From Malus domestica (lineage: Eukaryota > Streptophyta > Magnoliopsida > Rosales > Rosaceae): a stretch of 64,000 bases of DNA. The position numbers were made by a program, and so were the translations under genes. The DNA is taken from the NCBI RefSeq assembly GCF_042453785.1, contig NC_091669.1, forward strand, positions 12,164,501-12,228,500, given 5' to 3'. The notes beneath the pieces were generated by a model, which saw nothing but the letters and a program-made list of their open reading frames with translations, did not search any database and was not told where the DNA came from. This document shows, in pieces, positions 31,385-43,406 of this stretch (its first letter is position 1; each line of letters opens with the position of its first letter).

Positions 31385-31620
31385 TTGAAAACGCTTGAAT
31401 GTCAATCTTCTCGTTTTCAATGAGAGTGAATGGGCCAGGATCAGGGTGGTACGAAGGCCAACTACCTGTTCTGACTGAGGCACGGCGGATAGTAGTTGGC
31501 GGCAAGCAGTTGTAAGCCGCGATCCACGTGCATGGCGTCGTGTAAGTAGTTGGGATTCAGTCCCAAAAGCTTTCAGAGATTGTTATCTCCGACGTTGCTT
31601 GTCTTGTATACTTCAATGAG
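31385..31620 (-). pseudogene. 2-oxoglutarate-dependent dioxygenase copy C fragment
   Basis: The minus strand holds DAMHVDRGLQLLAANYYPPC in one frame, matching HAMNTDRGFEILAANYYPPC of copy B. Flanking pieces of the same domain lie in other frames, with stop codons between. No first exon or promoter is seen. It is more diverged than copies A and B, so it is an older duplicate or came from a different paralogue. Confidence 0.65.
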
Positions 31621-31639
31621 ACCTAACTGAAGCAAGCTT

Positions 31640-32610
31640 GGGTAATTAAAAACAAATTTTTGTCACTGAAAACACTTACGATCATGATTAGATTTAAGAC
31701 CACAAATTTGATTCATTATTAGGATTAATCTAAGGTGTTTTTCTTATCAGTTTAGGTCCATTACATATTATCAAGTTTTTTCATACTTCTTTTTCCCATT
31801 TTCGTCAACTTTTTTTTCAGTTTGTCAAGCATCGATCAAAAATAAATCGTTGCTCCTAAAATAATAAGGGTTAATAGTTAGTCAAGTGCAATCATCCCAA
31901 GCGCGATTGTGTCTTCTTCTTTAAATTCGTTGTTTTGGCGTGAAGAGAATTTTGTGTTTTATCCCTTCGTTTAGCCACTGCAGTCTTGACTCTAACGTCC
32001 TCAAAAATAGCCTTTTTCGAGCTTGCCCTTTCTCATGAATCCGCCCTCAATCGCAGCTATATGCAGCTGATAGTCTTCACGTAAACTCATGCGCTTTTTA
32101 TTTCCGTACTTCCTGAAAACGCCCTTGCCCATCACATGTTTCTTCCAGTTTGCAACAACTCGATCAGGAAATTATTCCGTCGTGTAGCAGTCTTTTCTTG
32201 CAGAGTTACATATATATTTGGTTTGAGCACTTGGGAGTAGGGTTTCAGTTACTCTTATTATTCTAGTTTAATTTGTTGCCTAATTCCATTGATTATCATA
32301 TATATCTTATGATTTCCAGTGGACTCTATGTCTCTGTTTTATCGTTTTGTCCTTCTGCCAAAGTCAATTCTTAACGTATTTCAGAATTAAAACGTGACAG
32401 GTCACATGTCGTTTTGCTAAACATGTAATTGATTTTTGATATCAATGACATTTTTTTTGGTGTACCCCAATAGATATCATCCAATGAACATTTCGTATTT
32501 CCTTGCAGAATCCCAAGTGAAAATTGATCAATTTAATTGGTTGTAGAAGTGTCAATGTCAATTCCTTTTATATTGCTTTTAATGTTGCTTCGTTCTCAGT
32601 TTATGTCTTT
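31640..32610. other. Intergenic sequence without recognised gene
   Basis: AT-rich spacer; no open frame or repeat of note beyond short homopolymer runs. Confidence 0.35.
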
Positions 32611-32626
32611 CGTTGGTGAAAAAGAT

Positions 32627-33154
32627 GGGTAAATTACGTAATACCCCATTAGGTTTGAGATTTATTACAACCCTATACAACATCTTTAAAACATTTCACT
32701 TTCATACCTTACGTACTATTTTATTTCAAAATAATACCTCGGTTAGATTCTCCATCCATTGGTCTGTTAAATGATGACGTGGCTGCCATATTTGTGCTGA
32801 TGTGGTTGCTACGTGGCAAAAAAATATTTTTTTAATACATTAAAAATATTATAATATTAACCCTATTATAATTTTTTATTTTATTTTTTTTTGGTTTTTG
32901 TGGTTGCCACATTTGTTCTGATCTGGGTTCGGGTTTTTCTGGTTTTTTTTAATAGGGTTAATATTATAATATTTTTAATGTGTAAAAAATTATTTTTTTG
33001 CCACGTGGCAGCCACGTCAGCATTTAACAGACCAATGGATGGAAAATCTAATGAAGGTATTATTTTGAAATAAAATAGTACATGAGGTATGAAAGTGAAA
33101 TATTTTAAGGTTGTAATAGACCTCAAACCTGATGGGGTATTATGTAATTTACCC
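32627..33154. mobile_element. Fold-back Mutator-like element (528 bp)
   Basis: Long inverted arms of about 200 bp start GGGTAAATTACGTAATACCC on the left and, reverse-complemented, GGGTAAATTACATAATACCC on the right. The 9-bp flanks are GAAAAAGAT (32618-32626) and TAAAAAGAT (33155-33163), a target duplication with one mismatch, as expected for Mutator-like elements. The centre is AT-rich and non-coding. Confidence 0.75.
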
Positions 33155-33431
33155 TAAAAAGATCGTTGACCTCATAATTCATATTTTCATTTCCATTTTC
33201 TTAGTTTTCTCGTGTTTTATTATATGTATATATTCCCGTATATGAAGCATGCTCATCGTTTTGCTTTTGAAATAACACATGAGAAATGCGAAGGGGAATC
33301 CTTCAAAATGTGACTATCTATGAATTCTTTATCACTTCACAGTTTAACGTCAATTCCCGTGTTAACATTATAAAATATTGTGCTAAAAGCATGAGATGAT
33401 AGAAATTTATAGAGAAACCTAAATTTTAAAG

Positions 33432-33662
33432 GCTAGTTTGGATGTGTTTTTGAAATTACTAAAAGCACTTTTAGAGAAAATGTTTTTGGGTTCCAAAAGC
33501 ACTTAAAGTGCTTTTTACAAGAAGCATCAATTATGTGCTTCTTTCAGGAAGCACTTTAAGTGTTTTTTTTCAGGATTTACTTGCATTTTTACTAAGGATT
33601 GGTTCTAAAAATATATTCACCAAAAACACGTTCGGTCATTTTAAAGGCACATCCAAACGAGC
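33432..33662 (+). mobile_element. MITE, family 1 copy 1 (GCTCGTTTGGATGTG ends)
   Basis: The left end GCTAGTTTGGATGTGTTTTT and the reverse complement of the right end GCTCGTTTGGATGTGCCTTT are inverted repeats. It shares most of its sequence with the copy at 39818-40043, including CCAAAAGCACTTAAAGTGCT. The flanks TTTTAAAG and TTTAAAAG may be an imperfect 8-bp duplication, which would suggest hAT. Confidence 0.7.
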
Positions 33663-33875
33663 TTTAAAAGAGTCTCCTTAGCATTCTCATAACAACTATC
33701 ATAATGTGATTGATCATCCATATGAAATTCTGTGACATTAGATCATGTGAACACATTAATTCTGATAGCTTGTTTGGCTACGAGAACATTTGAATTAGAT
33801 CGTACGATGTCACTTATAGACATACATTATATCTTTCTCTCTCTTGAAGCAACTCAGAGATCCAAACGCATTGCA

Positions 33876-34055
33876 AGCAGAAGATAGCTCAAGTGTTAAA
33901 AGCATTTACCCTTTCAGTCGAGTTCATGCGTTTGTTTTGCCCTCCCATCCAAGTGGATTGATTAACCAGGCTCTTTACTGTTAGGAGAATGAAAGGTTGA
34001 GCTGCTTTTGGTTCCATCCCATATAAGTTGGGACTAAATGATTTACTTTAACCCT
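33876..34055 (+). mobile_element. tRNA-derived SINE-like sequence
   Basis: The sequence AGATAGCTCAAGTG resembles a pol III A box. A degenerate B-box-like stretch follows about 35-45 bp later (GTCGAGTTCATGCG). The body ends with AAGTTGGGACTAAATGATTT. Target duplications were not resolved. Confidence 0.35.
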
Positions 34056-34059
34056 TGCA

Positions 34060-36880
34060 GGACAAAAGTGGTACTAAAAGTGGGAGAGGCAGGATTAGAT
34101 TGGATTGGATTGGAGTGGATAGCAGTGGATAGGTTTTGGGTGGGGCTATGAGCTATCTATGCATGGAAATCCAAAAGTGAATACATTGATTAGAGGCTGA
34201 TGTGTGTTAGGTTAGGGGCATGACAATTGGAAAAGCAACCAAGTGGGAAGAGGGGATGTTGCCATGTCTGCATTTGGTTGCAGTTTTTCCAATGTTTGGA
34301 ACGTACCCTTTGTTGTTTAGGTATAAAAGATTCTGTGATTGGGCTAGGTTTTGTTAAATACAGTGTTTTAGTATGGCTGTCTTTTGGTAATTGGTAGAGT
34401 TTGAAAAGACCCTAAATGTTCAGCCCTTGAGGTTAATTAACCCAAGTCGTGGGCGGGAGTGTCGAAATTAATTTGGAATTAGAAGATAATACTTGACTCC
34501 TTGCCTTGGAAGTAGTTCTACACTTCAAGCAGTGAATTGTCGTGATGATTATAGTTTTTATTAATTCATTGGATCGTTAGTTCAAACCTACTTTTCTTTA
34601 TTTGACATAAATTAGTGCAGAATATCGCTTGTATTAGAATATATATGTACATTCCTTTCATCGATCATTGCTCATTTAAATCCATTCCCCAGAATAGGTG
34701 TGGATCATCATCTCCTATTAGTCATGACGTGAATCTGTGGTCTCCTCTCTTTCCACACGGCCAAGGCAAGACTGCAAAAGAGGGGCTACACAAAGAAAAC
34801 TGTACGGAAACGCATATGTATATGACACGTTTTCATGGAGTTCATTTCGTACCGTATTCAACTGTTCAACAGTTATATTTTACTACATCATTTATAGATT
34901 CTTGCAAAAAAATAAGATAAATTTAAAATCATTAAGACATTTAATTGTAATGAAGAAAATGACGAATATGGTTCTACAAAAAACACTAAACTTAATCCAA
35001 CGGTTATATAATTTCGAATTTAGGTGATTTTTGCTAGACATAACCTATGAGATAAGACATAAAAGATAAATTGTTAGATCGTTGAAATACATTACGAAGT
35101 AGACTCATAAAATCGTGTGTCAAAGTATCCATTATAAGCGTTTGTCTTGGATCATAACCTATATATGATAAAAACATGGGTATGCAACTTTAGGCTTTGC
35201 CTTTTTCCATTTGGATTGTAAATTATGCACTGTCATAAAAGCCTAAGATACATTCATACACCAAATTCACACGTTATCGCAATCATCCAAACGAAAAGAA
35301 ATCGGAATTGTAACCCAATTGGGAAAATAATCTCTTTTGAGGAAAGTTGGTTTTGAGGAAAGTTGGTTTATGGAGGCTTCTAAAAAATAATCACTTGGAC
35401 CATTAAAGGCTTAAATTACACTTTAATTAAAAGCACCAAAACTATATTAAAATGTGGAAAAAAATTTCATTAGCATTAAATGTTATGAATGCTAAATGAC
35501 GTGGATTGATTTGGATTATGTGGTCTTGTGAATCCAGAGCTCATAGCCATCGAAGTAGAATCCTAGATTGCGGACGTAATATTAGACCTAATTGGATGAA
35601 CGGTCCTCGTGGTAATAGGGTAGATAGAAGGTAGCCTCATGGTTAAAAAAAAAAAAAACACCCGAATTGCAACCCTTTATAGTGAAGTCAATCAGGATTT
35701 AAGCCCAAAAATAAAATTTTCCATTAATTCTTCGTTAAACTTCTAAGCCATGACTCCACTCTCAACCAAAGCTTCCTCCCCGGCCACTGCCAGTTGCGAA
35801 GCGGCCAACCATAGCTTAGAATCAACTTAACTGTTACCTCCATCACCATGTCTTGCACTTGGGATGCATATGGCTGGAGGGGAAGGAAAAAGTCATCTAC
35901 ATCTCTACCGTATTTTTGCTCTGAAATTCTAAGTTTTATTTATCAAAAAAAAAAAGAAAAAAAATTCGAATTTACTGAGCAACAGATTTATTGTAGATTA
36001 TTTTAATATAATACTAGCATAGGGGCACACAAAGTGTGAAATTTTTTATTTTTATTTTTTGAAATAGAAGGAGAGAGGAAGAGAGTGATAGAGAACGTGG
36101 GTGCGGGAAATTTTTTTATTTTTTTAATTAGAAATATGTTAGGATTACATATAGATGAGACTTTGAAAAAAAACACAGCAAAATTTAGTTGTGTGAAATT
36201 ACATTTATGTCCCATATTTCTTATTCATGTTCTGTTTTAATTAGACGATTAAACTGGTTATTTCATAGAGTTTTGGTTGACAATGAGTGTTTTATTAATT
36301 AGTATAGATTTGTAGTTGCACCTGTGATTTTTTCAGTAAGAGATTTTTTTTTGTTCTAATCTGATAAAGAAAAGATATGGATTTAATTCATCTATTTATC
36401 AAATCAAGTTTTGTGTAATAGAGAAAAAAATGACAAATTTATCAAATCAGTGCTCAAAGACTTTGATTCACTGTTGCTCTCATATAAGATTGTTGGAGTT
36501 CAAGCTGGTTCTTGGTTAGATTCAGCTAGTAAGTTTCTAAACCAACAATGATGAGAAACTCGTTGAAGAGGTTGCACTATCTAACCCCTCTAGAAATAAA
36601 GGAAGCTGAATGGAGAAATTGACGGAAATTTTGATTTTGGCTTAATTCCAAACAGATTTCATTGCAAGAGTTTTAAGTCTGATTTTTTTAACACAGACTA
36701 TCTTCGAATACTTTATTATCACGAAGACTATTTATCCAATTAGGCCTATAATATTGTTCCAAACAATAAATGTTTATGCATGCAAATTTAATCAAAATGC
36801 TGCACAAGCAAATGAGTTACGAGTACCTAATCGAACAGCAGCAAATAAATAAAAAAATAATAATCAAATCATCGTGATTG
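34060..36880. other. Intergenic sequence; one SINE-like tail near 34.63 kb
   Basis: No gene recognised. A segment near 34610-34640 reads TTAGTGCAGAATATCGCTTG, the tail also seen near 36.98 kb. The rest is AT-rich with poly-A runs near 35648 and 35947. Confidence 0.4.
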
Positions 36881-36884
36881 CAAG

Positions 36885-37005
36885 TGACAGATTGCCCTAA
36901 TAGTTTTGATCTTTCTCTTAAACCGACAATTTCCGGATTCGAATATTTCCCTCCCTCTCTCTCTTTTAGTGTAGATTAGTGCAGAATATTCACTTGTGAT
37001 CAAAA
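36885..37005 (+). mobile_element. SINE-like sequence
   Basis: A pol III B-box-like GGATTCGAATATT lies downstream of TTCTCTTAAACCGACAATTTCC, a layout seen in tRNA-derived plant SINEs. The 3' end reads TTAGTGCAGAATATTCACTT, shared with the fragment near 34.6 kb. The A box is poorly preserved. Confidence 0.4.
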
Positions 37006-37443
37006 CATATATAAACATATATAAATAATAGAATTACACCACTGATTTCACCGACAAAGAAAGAGAAACGAATATTGACAGCCTTGATGATGGAGGGGAC
37101 AAAGAACAAATAAATCCTCATCACACACCAGTGTCCTCCATTATTAACATGTCCTTCCATAGCTTTTTTTGTTTAAACCCTAGCAACTAGGCTCATTAAT
37201 GATCAATTCCAGTGTAATACTTATTAACAGTTCAGGAAAATGCAACCCACTCAAACTTACATGCAACCAGGTGACGATCCTCCAAATCTATCACGCGACG
37301 CCATAAGTTTTAACTTTCTGTCAAATGGCATCGCGTGACTGATTCGGGGCACCACCTTGGTGTCCTTGTTGCATAAAAGTTCTTCTCCTTGATCACACAC
37401 ACAAACCCATCCAGACAAAAAGAGAAAAGGAGATGTAAAAGAA

Positions 37444-37642
37444 GAGACTGGATCCTTGCTGCATCCAAAATGATCTGAGCCCGCTGAATAATGCATCCGG
37501 ACCATTGAAATTTGATCCAATGTCTACAATTATTATACCTTTAGAGGGAACCTATATTTGTAGCCGTTTGATCAAATTTCAATGATCTGGAAACATTGTT
37601 CAGTTGGCTCAGATCCCTTGGATCCGAAGAGGATCCAGTTCC
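37444..37642. mobile_element. Mutator-like MITE (199 bp) with exact 9-bp target duplication
   Basis: The ends GAGACTGGATCC (left) and GGAACTGGATCC (right, reverse complement) begin extended inverted repeats that run inward through GATCTGAGCC. Flanking 9-mers GTAAAAGAA at 37435-37443 and 37643-37651 are identical. The interior is non-coding and also palindromic (ATTGAAATTTGATC with its complement). Confidence 0.75.
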
Positions 37643-38140
37643 GTAAAAGAAAAGGTAAAAGCTGCAGCTTCCCAGTTCCATTAAACTCTCCTCTGTGAGA
37701 CTGATGATATCATTGATATGGATCTGTGTGCATGGATATGAACTACCTAGGGCAAAATCTAATCCAACCCTAAAAGATTAACGCCTTCCTCTATCAAAAA
37801 AACAAACATTTGATTTTCCCCAGGAAAACCCAACAAAAGTTTAACCAAAAATGGAAAAACATTTGCAGAAGCCAAAATCCAATGCCCAATGAGACATAAT
37901 TACGCACCAATCAATCACATAATATCTAAAAGGGTCTAATTACTTAAAAATTAAAGTCAATTAGAAGGTAAAACAAGAAAACAAAGGCAACCCATTTCCC
38001 CAATTTCTCCAAATCGAACAGCAAAAACACAAAATCATCATATGATCATTATGATTATCATCAAAAAGGAAAGAAAAAAACCAACAGCGGAGAGTAACTG
38101 GGCAGCGAAACCAAAGGTAGAAGAAAGTACACTATTTGAG

Positions 38141-39211
38141 CTAAGAAGAAAGAGGCCTCGGTGGAGGCAGCAGATGGTGAAGATTCTGATGGGGTTGCTG
38201 GGGCTGGCCACCGCCATTGCCGGAGATAAAAGGGTGCTGCAACAACTGCGCCGCCGACAATCTCTTAGACGGCTCTCTTTGCAAGCAACAAGCAATGAAA
38301 TGCCTGAACTCTCTGGAAGCACTGTGCGGCGCTTCAGGCGGATGAGACATACAAATAGCCCACATTAAGCTAGCCCAATCGCCTCCTCGCGCCACCGAGA
38401 ACGGAAACCGACCCATGTAAAATTCCAATATGCTGACCCCAAGGCTCCATATATCGCCGGCGTAGCCGTCGTACTGGCCGTGATTGAGATCGGTGTTGAT
38501 CCTCTCCGGACTCATGTATGCGATGGTCCCGACGGAAGAATTGCAGGGGTCCATGGTCTGAGCCAGAATCCGACTCACTCCGAAATCGGCGATCTTGACC
38601 TGGTTCCTCGCGTTGATCAAAAGATTCGAGGGTTTGATATCGCGGTGGACGATCTTCCGCCGGTGGAGATAGGCGAGGCCGCTGAGGATTTGCCTGGCCA
38701 AATCGGAGAGGGCCTTCTCGTTCCCGATGTGCTGGCCCTCCAGCGACCCGCCGTCCATGTACTCGAGCAGAACCTGGATCTCGCCGTTGTGGTCGAACAT
38801 GTCGTGGCACTTGACGACGTTGGGGTTGTCGACGTCGCGGAGTATTTCGATCTCGCGGCAGATCTGGTTGCGCACGGCGTCATCGTGGTTGCCATAAATC
38901 ACCTTGAGCGCGTAAACCCGGCCCGTCGGGCGGTGTATGGCCTTGTAGACAGTGCCTCCCGTTCCGCTCCCGATGCGGTTGGAGCGCTCGAGCTCGGAGA
39001 AGTTGATGAGCTGCTGGGCCGCGCTGTGGGCCGAGGACGACTGGGCCGAGCTCGGACCGGGCGGAGGGAGAGGGAGCGGTACTGCAAGCGAGGTGTCCCG
39101 CTGAGGTAGCGGTAGGGTTAGGTCGTGACGACGTCGTCTCTGGTTGTCCCGCCTCGGTGGTGGGGCCACCACTGCTGGGTTTGTTCCGGGCGGCGGCTGC
39201 ATCGGCCTCAT
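38141..39211 (-). CDS. MKK4/MKK5: MAP kinase kinase, MKK4/MKK5 type
   Basis: This intronless gene encodes 356 residues, the usual size for group C plant MAPKKs. The N-terminus has a basic-hydrophobic MAPK docking motif ([12 protein letters not shown], about 25-36). The kinase domain shows the Gly loop IGSGTGGTV (80-88), Lys103 in [14 protein letters not shown] (189-196), DFG (209-211) and SPE (234-236). The activation loop carries the plant S/T-x5-S/T pattern, with Thr219 and Ser225 as phosphosites. Such kinases relay signals from MAPKKKs to MPK3/MPK6 in immunity, stress, stomatal and abscission pathways in the cytosol and nucleus. The first ATG (39211) gives the expected N-terminus MRPMQPPP. 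Nothing suggests decay. MKK4 and MKK5 are too similar to tell apart here. Confidence 0.95.
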   Translation of the reverse strand: MRPMQPPPGTNPAVVAPPPRRDNQRRRRHDLTLPLPQRDTSLAVPLPLPPPGPSSAQSSSAHSAAQQLINFSELERSNRIGSGTGGTVYKAIHRPTGRVYALKVIYGNHDDAVRNQICREIEILRDVDNPNVVKCHDMFDHNGEIQVLLEYMDGGSLEGQHIGNEKALSDLARQILSGLAYLHRRKIVHRDIKPSNLLINARNQVKIADFGVSRILAQTMDPCNSSVGTIAYMSPERINTDLNHGQYDGYAGDIWSLGVSILEFYMGRFPFSVARGGDWASLMWAICMSHPPEAPHSASREFRHFIACCLQREPSKRLSAAQLLQHPFISGNGGGQPQQPHQNLHHLLPPPRPLSS

Positions 39212-39817
39212 GATCGGATGACGACAGCGACGACTGTACTACTTGTTTGAAACGACGCAGTTGCCGAGGTCGGAGTTGAAATCGCGATTTCTTTGGGGGT
39301 CCGATGGATTGGAGGGAGGGAGGGAGCGAGGGAGGGGCGTTCGGGTTAATGAGGAGTACGACGATGATGGAGGTCGTGAGGATCACGAGTCATCGTTTGT
39401 TTCGTTGATTGGTTGAGTGATTGATTGATGTCGTTTTTCTCTCTCTTTTTTTTTTATAAATATTTTATTTGATTTTTCGTTCCGAGAATCGGAGACTTCA
39501 TTGTGCGAGGAAAAGAGGAGGAAACAGCGAGAAAATGAAAAAGGAAGGAACAAACCGGAGCTTTCTTTTCTCAAGAATTAAAAATAAATTAAAAACATGT
39601 AAATTAAAAAGCAAAGAGGCCCAGAGAAGGGGGAGGGAATCGAGAATTAAGGGCCACGCGCTGATGGAGAGAGTGGGAGACAAGGACCAGTCAGATATTG
39701 GAGGAGGTGTCTTTGGTGGTGGGACCGTCGAGCATTTTTGGGTTTTGTAGTTTTATTTTATGTCATTAGAAAATAGTTAAAATTAAAATGTAAAGTTTAG
39801 ATTTTAAATTATATAAA

Positions 39818-40043
39818 CTCGTTTGGATTTATATTTAAAATGACTAAAGCGCTTTTAAAGAAAATATTTTTTGATTCCAAAAGCACTTAAAGTGCTTTCT
39901 GCAAGAAGTACCAGTTATGTGCTTCTTCCAAAGAATACTTTAAATGCTTTTCCAGAATTTACTTGCATTTTAACTATGGATTGGTTCTAAAAACATTTTC
40001 ACTAAAAACGTTTTTAGTCATTTTAAAAGCACATCCAAATAAG
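39818..40043 (+). mobile_element. MITE, family 1 copy 2
   Basis: The sequence from CTCGTTTGGATTTATATTTA to GCACATCCAAATAAGC matches the copy at 33432-33662 in the same orientation, with scattered substitutions. It sits about 600 bp upstream of the MAPK kinase start codon. Confidence 0.65.
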
Positions 40044-40049
40044 CACTAT

Positions 40050-43000
40050 GTCAAATCTTTAGATAGAATGCAAGGAAATTAAATGTAAAGGTAAAAAAGG
40101 TCCAGAAGTGCTGTTAATTATTATTTTTTAATTATGTATATTCTATTAATGCACTAATTATAAATTTTAAAAATTATTTTAATTAATTTCTTTTTAGAAA
40201 TAGGTTGTACATTTATCACGTTAACTATCAAATAAAAATATGATGTTTATTTTTTCACATTTCTATTAAATATGCTCTTAAATGGTCCGCGCGTGATTTT
40301 CCCAGAAAATACTAAGACAAATAATTTAGGCAGCTATAATCGGGTGCGGTGAGGCACATTGTTATTGCCTTACATCGTTGTACCTTGGTACCTAGTTTAC
40401 CCTTTGGCACTTGAAGCGTACAACGCGTAACAGCACAATTCTGCAAGTTTGGTTCGTGAGCTTACATGAACCCGGGAACAGAGAGCAGAGGAGGGAAAAA
40501 AAATTAAAATTAAATAAAAAGGTTGTTATTGTCTTTGGGTTACCCGCCGGCGGTCAAGCAAGGTTAATTTGGTTTCGAGCTTGGAACGGGTTCGTTCTTT
40601 TGAGTGGGTGGGGCCCTACACCGATATAAATGGGCCCACATCTGATTACGTGGGGCCCAGGCTATTGGTGCTGCAGCATTATTGGTCGGAATGGAACTAG
40701 TAATGCCTAGTCGACAGATGCTAATCAGAATCTTTACTTGTGCTAATAATTAAGGATTATGCATAATCATTATTTAATAATTCTTTTCTTACAATATTTC
40801 GTCATTGGTTATGTACATTTTTTGTGATTACTGAGTAGATTATTCAACTAAATAAGCATCCTTCCAAAGATAAAAAAAAAGAATTGTAAATAGAGCATAT
40901 GACCGAAGTTGCTAAAACAACTCTTTACCTCTCCATTTTATGAGGTGCAAATTGGGAGCTAAAACGTTGTTTTATCTTTCCGAATTTAACTCTTCTATCG
41001 AAGATGCCCTTGTGACCTAAACCATAAGTCAAAATTTGCTTCTCTCTTTCACATCAAGTTTATTGAAACACGCAAAAAATGTAGCATGCTCTTAAGCAAT
41101 TTTTATTACAAATCTACCAGATAAAAATCTCAGAATATAGAATACTTCGAATCACGACGGAAAAATCCCACGAACGTGTTGGTAAAGAAAAAGATGTATG
41201 CATGGTTTGGAGAAGTAGAGAGACCAAGGCAGCGATTTGACAATTATACGTGTAAGTTTGTGTCCGTATGTGACAAAAGCAGTGGACTTTTTCTTTTGGG
41301 TTTGTCAGATTTTTCTTTGCTTTCCCCAACTTAAAACCCGACCTTTTGCCTTTGAGTTCCATCAAGTCAGCCCTTGTGCCCTGCCTACCATTATTTTTGG
41401 GTGTTTCTTGGTAGTTTGCTGGGCGCTTTCGTTCCATTGAAAGATCAGAGCTTCTGCATTTCCTAGCATCTTCTTGTTTGATGTTTTTGTTCCTTGTAAA
41501 CAAACCCGTCAAGCAAGCCAAAAGAAAATAGAAGCCCTCCAGCCTCCAGCCTCCAGCCTCCAGCACAGCTGTATATAATTGTGTGTTTTTCACATGGTTG
41601 GTGGCTATTATTCTAATCTTTTTAATTAGAGGCAAATCCTAATCGTAATCCCAAGTCTAAACCCAATTTAGATTATATTAATGGAAAAAAGAAGATATGC
41701 ATGAGGTTAGGTTAAGTGGCACTTGACAATAATAATATTATGTAGTCGACAAAAGGAAAAATTGTTGGATGTGAAGACCGTAACGTCATCTGATGTTTCT
41801 AATTAAGTGTTATATTATGAGTGAATGATATAGTTGATATGTCGTCGAACTAAGAATGTTGATTCATGTTATTTAACCATATTATAAAACGTAGTTAAAT
41901 AACATAATATAACAGTATGACAGTCATGCTAAATGATAATACTAATAAATATGTGTTAAACAAATGATATTGATAACACGACGTTGTTGTGTCACACGAA
42001 AGAAAAAATTTCAAACCAAAGGACGGAAATTAGAATAGTACATGGCTTGGATTGGTACATTTGTTTCTGTATGTGGACATGAAATGCATGCTATGGTATA
42101 AATTGGGTTGGTCTATTTGTAGAAGATGAGATTTTGACATTTTTGTACCAATCAAACGTTGAGTTCCCCTCTTTACCAAAAATAAAACATTGAGTTCCCC
42201 TCCAAACTAGTGTCCGTTACCCTCAAGACAATAAAATAAGAACCAAAAAATTTGGAAAAAAATGAAAAGTAAAGTAGTTTAGCACAATCACCAGAGTCTA
42301 CACATTAAGTTGACCAAGTATGTATACGAGTGAATATAATAGTTTAATGCAATATACGATTTCATGATTTTGAATCTCATAAAATCAAAATCAAAATCAA
42401 ATTGATAGTCCTGGTGATTAGGGTAGTCTTCGTCAACCCATTGCGTGTTATCATTTAAAAGAGAAGACCAACCGTTAACAACCACATCATGTGGTTTAAA
42501 ACGATAATCTCTCTAGCAAGTAAGTCTTTATACACGTAAAAAGAAAACATTTCAGAAGATTTTGAAAAGAATGACAAAAGTCTTGGTGAACCAAAAGTTA
42601 AATCCATGCATTTCCACCTTTTTTTGCCCCATTCCCATTGCTTGAGCCCATCTCGATTCGAGTAATATGGCATCTACTAAATATAGCACTCGAGCTAAGA
42701 GAGATGACTTGAAGTGTTTTTCCATGGAAAAAAGTGGCGGTGGCGGTGGTGGGGTGTGTGGCCTCGAGAATTTTGGTACGAGCTCATAGATGAACAGGGA
42801 AGGGAAGGGAAGATAAAATTCTGAACGTCTTGATCAACAGAGATTGGCGTACAATCACGTCGGAACTCCGGGCAAGATAAAATTCCTAGTTCCCCAAATG
42901 AACTAAATACTCAGAACCACGCCCATGCTCCTCTTAACACCTCCGGCGATCATATAGTATAGGTACTGCAGACTGCAGTCGAAGGAAAATTCGATAACCG

Positions 43001-43400
43001 TCTTCACAACCCAGATGGACAATAGCTAAGACCCGCCTTCGACCACAGCCCGCCCGCGGCAAGGATAAAGTCCCCTGCGATGATCAGGTACAGCAAGGAA
43101 TGTCAATCCTTTCCCGACGCTCACTGAAAACAAGATACTACTGTTATAAACGGCATAACCAACTATCATTCCAGGGCCACCGAACTGAGAAACAATTTTC
43201 GGGCGGAATAACCAACCATTTTTCCGTCCAACACATTCACAAACACTCCTTAGGATTAATATTATATAACTCAAACACAATCTGTACTATCAAATTAGAT
43301 CACTATAATAAACATATTCATGTCATGTGTAGTTGTTGAAGAGTGTACATAAGATCATTCTGTATAACTCGTCGAGAGTCCCCAGCTGATTCAGAACCAC
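40050..43400. other. Intergenic sequence between the MAPK kinase and WLM protease genes
   Basis: No gene is supported. A minus-strand frame of 173 codons (41635-41114) exists but has no domain and overlaps a short tandem repeat (CCTCCAG)n at 41537-41564. The rest is AT-rich spacer. Confidence 0.4.
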
Positions 43401-43406
43401 TCTTTC

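Noticed and set aside
36885-37005. Possible intact tRNA gene
   Set aside because: Only a B-box-like stretch is clear; cloverleaf arms do not form, and the tail fits a SINE.
38480-39109. 209-codon plus-strand frame antisense to the MAPK kinase
   Set aside because: Shadow of the GC-rich kinase coding sequence; the kinase motifs are unambiguous on the minus strand.
41114-41635. 173-codon minus-strand frame
   Set aside because: No domain, ends in mixed low-quality sequence and includes the CCTCCAG tandem repeat; likely chance.
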